Assembly: GCA_030152405.1 (NCBI GenBank) | Contig: JASLJL010000170.1 | Coordinates: 1-8,013 of the forward strand | DNA: 8,013 bases | Source of the DNA: Gordonia sp. (in: high G+C Gram-positive bacteria) | GTDB lineage: Bacteria > Actinomycetota > Actinomycetes > Mycobacteriales > Mycobacteriaceae | Direction: 5' to 3' | Shown: one piece after another, positions 4,677 through 8,013 of the stretch | Layout: each line of letters opens with the position of its first letter | Position numbering within the stretch: the first letter of the stretch is position 1 | Notes under the pieces: model-generated | Told to the model about the DNA's origin: nothing | The model's database searches: none | What the model saw: only the letters and a program-made list of their open reading frames with translations | Position numbers and translations under genes: made by a program

Positions 4677-6257
4677 CTATCCCTGTGAGGCGCGCTCGGA
4701 TCGCAGTTCGTGACCCTTCGACGTGAGGCAGCGTCCACTGGCGAGATCCCACTGCCATCCGTGCAGGTTGCAGGTGAGCTTCTCGCCCTCGACGACGCCG
4801 AACTTGCTCAGGTCGGCCTTCAGGTGCGGGCACCGGCGCTGGATGTTCCAGCCGTCCAGCTCGATGGACGCCGAGTCGTCGTGCGCCTCGTTGAACCAGC
4901 CGTCGGCGTACGCGATCCGCTCGTCGGTGAGGCATTTGAAGAACGTGTAGAGGTACTCGTTGTAGCCGCCGATCCGCCAGGTGGTGAAGCGAGTCGACAG
5001 GAAGATCGTGTTGACCCAGTCCGGTTCGTCGTCACGCAACACGGTGCGGACCAGTTCGGGAGCGATCCGGAAGCCGTAGCGGTACTTGCCGTCGCCGTCC
5101 TCCTTCATCCGCACCACGCGCTTCGGGAAGTCGAGCACGAAGGTGTCGTCGCCGACCACCAGGCCGACCGGGTAGCCGATGCCGTCGGAGATGAGGTCGG
5201 ACGCCGCCATGATCGGCTCGAACAGCTCCTTGAGCTGGGGGAGGAGCGGGTCGCCGTCGGCAGGCGCCCACGAGGCCTTCTCGGCTGCGATGATCGGCGC
5301 GAACTTCTCCTTCATGGAGTCGAGGTACGCCTTCTTGCCCTCGCCGAAGATCTGCTCGGGCGGGTACGGGTGGGAGATCTCGAGCAGTTCGTCCGCCCGG
5401 AACTCGGCCTTCGATCCCGACACCATCATCAGGCCGCGATGCTTGACCCCGTCGTCGGTGCCGTGGACGCGCATCTGCTCCAGGAAGTCGGCCTGATCGG
5501 GGAAGATGCTGGCCTTGTCGGCGTCGCTGCCGGTGTTGAAGTCGTTGAGCGCGTACAGCTCGTCGTCGAGGAACATGGGCGGTCCGGCCGACGGGACCAC
5601 CCAGGTGGCGCCGACCTGCTCGATGTACGACCGGGCACGGTCCATGCCGCGCTGGCGCTTCTGCATCGCGAAGTTGGCCTTCGACTTGCGGGGGATGTCG
5701 TAAACCATCGGGTACCAGATGGCGCCCGAGTACTGCAGCAGGTGGACGTCCACCCTGCCGAACTCCTCGCGGATCACGTCGAGGTCGATCGGGCGGGCGT
5801 CGTTCATGTTGAAGCAGACGGTCTCGCCGTCGTCGACGATGAGTCCGGAGTCGCCGATCGGGCCGTCCGCCGGGGCCCGAAGCGCGATGATCATGACGTC
5901 GAGGTCGCCCTTGGGGCCGGAGACGCGGTGCTTCTTCGAGTCGTCGGTCTCGACGAACTTGGTGAAGCCGAGACGCTCCAGTTCACGCTTGAGGTCCGGC
6001 ACCGGGTAATCCGGCAGCAGGACGGTCGCGTCCTTGTTGACGTTGTCCAGCAGGTTCTTCTCGTCGAAGTGATCCCGGTGGAGGTGGGAGACGTAGAGGT
6101 AATCGCAGTCGCCGATGGCCTTCCAGTCCAGCTCCGTGTTGTCCGGGAAGGGGATCCACGACGCGAAGTAGGCCGGGTTCACCCACGGGTCGCAGACGAT
6201 GGAGCCCGCCGCGGTCTGGATGTGGAATCCGGCGTGGCCGATGCTGGTGATCTGCAC
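4677..6257 (-). CDS. Metallo-beta-lactamase-fold protein with C-terminal Rieske [2Fe-2S] domain (CMAH-like)
   Basis: A 526-aa predicted cytoplasmic protein. The N-terminal part, about residues 1-290, is an MBL fold of the UlaG/NAPE-PLD type. It starts M-Q-I-T-S-I-G-H-A-G-F-H-I, then C-D-P-W, and the metal motif S-H-L-H-R-D-H-F-D (His58, His60, Asp62, His63). A middle region of about 290-450 has no motif I recognise. The C-terminal segment has the Rieske ligands C-P-H (Cys476, His478) and C-N-L-H-G-W (Cys496, His499). The same two domains occur in CMP-N-acetylneuraminate hydroxylase, from memory in the opposite order. An iron-dependent hydroxylase fed electrons through the Rieske centre is therefore plausible, but the substrate is unknown and no sialic-acid genes are nearby. 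GTG at 6257 has AAAGG 10 nt upstream and gives the typical MBL N-terminus; the open frame further upstream runs antisense through the next gene and is not real. Confidence 0.88.
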   Translation of the reverse strand: MQITSIGHAGFHIQTAAGSIVCDPWVNPAYFASWIPFPDNTELDWKAIGDCDYLYVSHLHRDHFDEKNLLDNVNKDATVLLPDYPVPDLKRELERLGFTKFVETDDSKKHRVSGPKGDLDVMIIALRAPADGPIGDSGLIVDDGETVCFNMNDARPIDLDVIREEFGRVDVHLLQYSGAIWYPMVYDIPRKSKANFAMQKRQRGMDRARSYIEQVGATWVVPSAGPPMFLDDELYALNDFNTGSDADKASIFPDQADFLEQMRVHGTDDGVKHRGLMMVSGSKAEFRADELLEISHPYPPEQIFGEGKKAYLDSMKEKFAPIIAAEKASWAPADGDPLLPQLKELFEPIMAASDLISDGIGYPVGLVVGDDTFVLDFPKRVVRMKEDGDGKYRYGFRIAPELVRTVLRDDEPDWVNTIFLSTRFTTWRIGGYNEYLYTFFKCLTDERIAYADGWFNEAHDDSASIELDGWNIQRRCPHLKADLSKFGVVEGEKLTCNLHGWQWDLASGRCLTSKGHELRSERASQG

Positions 6258-6276
6258 TGGGCTGGTGCCTTTCGGT

Positions 6277-6300
6277 CGGGACTGCTGCTTCCGGGACTGC
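6277..6300. repeat. 9-bp direct repeat upstream of MBL-Rieske gene
   Basis: CGGGACTGC occurs at 6277-6285 and again at 6292-6300, a 15-nt period, ending 19 nt upstream of the GTG start at 6257. It lies in the leader of the gene. It may be a regulator-binding direct repeat or chance in GC-rich DNA. Confidence 0.3.
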
Positions 6301-6354
6301 GTCGCCTGCGCGTGCGTCGTGCACGGCAGGCGGTCCGGGGCGTCTTCTCGAACA

Positions 6355-6360
6355 AGGATA
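6355..6360 (-). promoter_or_regulatory. Weak candidate -10 element for MBL-Rieske gene
   Basis: TATCCT on the minus strand fits TANNNT and would give a leader of about 85-90 nt. No matching -35 is seen. The 149-nt gap after the second tetR gene (6258-6406) makes a separate promoter likely, but this hexamer is only one possibility. Confidence 0.25.
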
Positions 6361-6406
6361 TCGCCGAGGGCTGATGCCGCGCCGGTCGCCGTGGGGTCGA
6401 AGGTCC

Positions 6407-6991
6407 CTATGCGGTGACGCCCGCGGTGAGGATCGCCGCCAACTCCCGGTACGCGCGGGCGTCGTCGAGGCCGGTCGCCTCGCGCACGTGCCCCTGCTGA
6501 ATACGGACCATCGCGGTGGCGGCGAGATCGGCGGCGAACGCGGCGTGCACGTCGCGGAACTCCCCGGCGGCCACCCCGGCGTCGATCAGTTCCTTGACGC
6601 GGCGGGCGGCGATGCGCGTGTTCTGCTCGTACGCCTCCCGCGCGGGTGCGAATGCGGACACGTCGGTCAGCCATCGGGCGGACGCCGCGGACAGCGCGTC
6701 GCCGACCGCGGAGAGATACACGGTGATCCGCTCGCGCGGGTCGTCGTGCTCGGCCACGGCTGTCTCCACGTCGTGGGCGGCGCGCCGGAAGAAGCCGATC
6801 GTGGTGGCGCGCACCAATTCCCCTTTGCTGGGCGCGAGGTTGTACAGCGTCGACTTGGAGCATCGAAGCCGGGCGGCGATGGCGTCGAGGGTGAGGTGCG
6901 CGAAGCCCTCAGCGAGAAACACCGCGAGGAGTTCGTCGAACAACTCGGCGTGCCGGGCGGTGACGAACGCCGTCGTGGATGGAGCTGGCAT
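6407..6991 (-). CDS. TetR-family transcriptional regulator (divergent from acyl-CoA dehydrogenase)
   Basis: A 194-aa predicted repressor. The N-terminal DNA-binding helices are at about residues 14-60: A-E-L-F-D-E-L-L-A-V-F-L-A-E-G-F, then L-T-L-D-A-I-A-A-R-L-R-C-S-K-S-T-L-Y-N-L-A-P-S-K-G-E-L-V, a standard TetR helix-turn-helix. The C-terminal ligand domain ends in an Ala-rich helix. ATG at 6991 is the start because it gives the family's usual N-terminus. TACTAT (6999-7004, minus strand) lies 7 nt before it, pointing to leaderless transcription; a run of Gs beside the ATG is too close for a normal ribosome site. The gene diverges from an acyl-CoA dehydrogenase gene across an operator-like array, the usual arrangement for a local acyl-CoA-responsive repressor. 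The inducer is unknown. Confidence 0.9.
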   Translation of the reverse strand: MPAPSTTAFVTARHAELFDELLAVFLAEGFAHLTLDAIAARLRCSKSTLYNLAPSKGELVRATTIGFFRRAAHDVETAVAEHDDPRERITVYLSAVGDALSAASARWLTDVSAFAPAREAYEQNTRIAARRVKELIDAGVAAGEFRDVHAAFAADLAATAMVRIQQGHVREATGLDDARAYRELAAILTAGVTA

Positions 6992-6998
6992 GCCCCCG

Positions 6999-7004
6999 AT
7001 AGTA
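6999..7004 (-). promoter_or_regulatory. Candidate -10 of the second tetR gene
   Basis: TACTAT on the minus strand, 7 nt before the ATG at 6991, is a good TANNNT element for a leaderless transcript. It overlaps the first AGTACT hexamer (7001-7006), so a protein bound there would block it and produce autorepression. This is inferred from position only. Confidence 0.5.
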
Positions 7005-7063
7005 CTGCGAGATGTCTTGTAGTACTGCCGTCGTCGCAGTACTCTGAGCTTGATCCCAGTACT
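7001..7063. promoter_or_regulatory. Symmetric four-site AGTACT operator array
   Basis: AGTACT occurs at 7001-7006, 7021-7026, 7038-7043 and 7058-7063. Start spacings are 20, 17 and 20 nt, so the whole array is symmetric about position 7032. The central pair extends to AGTACTGC-N7-GCAGTACT, an 8-bp perfect inverted repeat (7021-7043). The left pair (7001-7026) is also dyad-like inside, with AGA and TCT around its centre. It lies between the divergent tetR and acyl-CoA dehydrogenase starts and overlaps -10 candidates on both sides. It is most likely the binding region of the adjacent TetR protein. Confidence 0.75.
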
Positions 7064-7065
7064 GT
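7060..7065 (+). promoter_or_regulatory. Candidate -10 of the acyl-CoA dehydrogenase gene
   Basis: TACTGT fits TANNNT and overlaps the fourth AGTACT hexamer. Transcription would start near 7072, leaving a short leader with the ribosome site at 7076-7081. No convincing -35 is seen. Confidence 0.4.
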
Positions 7066-7087
7066 TCCCGAGTTCGAGGAGTCCGCT

Positions 7088-8013
7088 GTGCCCGCTGATC
7101 GTCTGCTTCCCACCGAAGAGGCCCGCGACCTCATCGACCTGACCCGTGACATCGCCGACAAGGTGCTCGCACCGATCGTCGACGAGCACGAGAAAGCGGA
7201 GAAGTACCCGGACGGCGTGTTCGCGACGCTCGGCGAGGCGGGGCTGCTGAGCCTGCCGTACCCCGAGGAGTGGGGTGGCGGCGGCCAGCCGTACGAGGTG
7301 TACCTGCAGGTCCTCGAGGAGATCGCGTCGCGCTGGGCGGCGGTGGGCGTGGCCGTCAGCGTCCACAGCCTCGCATGTCATCCACTGTTCGCGTTCGGCA
7401 CACAGGAACAGAAGGAGCGCTGGCTGCCCGACATGCTGGGCGGATCGACGATCGGTGCGTACAGCCTCTCCGAGCCGCAGGCGGGATCGGACGCCGCGGC
7501 GCTGACCTGCAAGGCGTCCGCCGTCGAGGGCGGATACTCGGTCACCGGCGAGAAGGCCTGGATCACCCACGGCGGCGTCGCCGACTTCTACAACCTGTTC
7601 GCGCGCACCGGCGAAGGCTCCAAGGGCATCTCGTGCTTCCTGGTTCCCGACGGGGTCGAGGGGCTCACCTTCGGAAGGCCCGAGGAGAAGATGGGGCTCA
7701 CCGCCGTGCCGACGACGTCGGCCCGCTACGACGGTGCGCACCTGCCGGAGGAGCGACGGATCGGCGCCGAGGGACAGGGTCTGCAGATCGCGTTCAGCGC
7801 CCTCGACTCCGGCAGGCTCAGCATCGCCGCGGTCGCCACCGGCATCGCGCAGGCCGCGCTCGACGAGGCCGTCGCCTACGCCAAAGAACGCGAGACGTTC
7901 GGTCGGAAGATCATCGATCACCAGGGTCTCGGATTCCTGCTCGCGGACATGGCCGCCGCCGTCGACTCGGCCCGGGCCACCTATCTCGACGCCGCTCGTC
8001 GGCGAGACGCGGG
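7088..8013 (+). CDS. Acyl-CoA dehydrogenase, 5' part
   Basis: FAD-dependent alpha,beta-dehydrogenation of an acyl-CoA, passing electrons to electron-transfer flavoprotein; cytoplasmic. The first 308 residues are in the window and the gene continues beyond 8013. Seen are the N-terminal helical domain with E-E-W-G-G-G-G (about 60-66), the FAD/substrate motif Y-S-L-S-E-P-Q-A-G-S-D (125-135), the flavin-contact W-I-T-H-G-G (158-163), the K-M-G-L-T strand region (201-205), and E-R-E-T-F-G-R-K-I (267-275). The catalytic Glu of the C-terminal domain would lie outside. Start GTG at 7088 has GAGGAG 6 nt upstream. Chain-length or branched-chain preference cannot be told from this part. The divergent TetR gene and the AGTACT array imply local repression, relieved by some acyl-CoA-related ligand. 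Confidence 0.93.
   Translation, partial: MPADRLLPTEEARDLIDLTRDIADKVLAPIVDEHEKAEKYPDGVFATLGEAGLLSLPYPEEWGGGGQPYEVYLQVLEEIASRWAAVGVAVSVHSLACHPLFAFGTQEQKERWLPDMLGGSTIGAYSLSEPQAGSDAAALTCKASAVEGGYSVTGEKAWITHGGVADFYNLFARTGEGSKGISCFLVPDGVEGLTFGRPEEKMGLTAVPTTSARYDGAHLPEERRIGAEGQGLQIAFSALDSGRLSIAAVATGIAQAALDEAVAYAKERETFGRKIIDHQGLGFLLADMAAAVDSARATYLDAARRRDA

Noticed and set aside
4710..6374. 554-aa open frame on the + strand
   Set aside because: It is antisense to the MBL-Rieske gene, whose metal and cluster motifs are unmistakable. The + strand translation is low-complexity Val/Asp/Glu/Arg text typical of a GC-rich shadow.
6258..6863. N-terminal extension of the MBL-Rieske frame
   Set aside because: It runs through the second tetR gene in another frame, is Arg-rich and has no family resemblance. 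The MBL domain starts right after the GTG at 6257.
7001..7063. Regular repeats considered as a CRISPR array
   Set aside because: The repeats are only 6-8 nt with 11-14 nt between them and lie in a divergent promoter. An operator array explains them better.
6992..7921. 310-residue N-terminal extension of the second tetR frame
   Set aside because: It is antisense to the acyl-CoA dehydrogenase gene and crosses the divergent promoter. The TetR helix-turn-helix begins just after the ATG at 6991.

Overview
The window is GC-rich, with strong G/C bias at third codon positions, GTG starts, apparent leaderless promoters and actinobacterial protein families. A prephenate dehydratase gene coupled to a histidine-phosphatase gene, divergent from an iron-box-controlled DUF2470 gene, matches from memory the Rv3837c-pheA(Rv3838c)-Rv3839 neighbourhood of Mycobacterium tuberculosis. 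The organism is therefore most likely a member of Mycobacteriales (Gordonia, Williamsia or Tsukamurella-like). The genus cannot be fixed from this sequence alone.

Layout. Positions 1-414 hold the 3' end of an unrecognised + strand gene. It runs tail to tail, with a 4-nt gap, into a two-gene minus-strand unit: pheA (phenylalanine synthesis) followed after 1 nt by a histidine-phosphatase/phosphoglycerate-mutase-family gene. Divergent from pheA, behind one good and one imperfect DtxR/IdeR-type iron box, is a DUF2470-domain gene. After a short hairpin comes a polytopic CPBP-family membrane protein whose GTG start sits 6 nt downstream of a -10 hexamer, so its mRNA is probably leaderless.

Positions 3704-4030 contain no convincing gene but are rich in structure. 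Two hairpins followed by T-runs on the minus strand look like tandem intrinsic terminators, and two further dyads lie upstream of them. They may end the tetR transcript or belong to a small minus-strand RNA.

The right half is a probable accessory metabolic locus. On the minus strand a 526-aa protein joins an N-terminal UlaG/CMAH-like metallo-beta-lactamase domain to a C-terminal Rieske [2Fe-2S] domain. A TetR regulator gene follows 10 nt downstream. Upstream, a second TetR gene diverges from an acyl-CoA dehydrogenase gene that runs off the window. The divergent promoter region between these two carries four AGTACT hexamers placed exactly symmetrically about position 7032, a strong operator candidate. 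The likely logic is that the second TetR regulates itself and the acyl-CoA dehydrogenase, while the first TetR is made with, and may control, the MBL-Rieske protein. Substrates are not evident from sequence.
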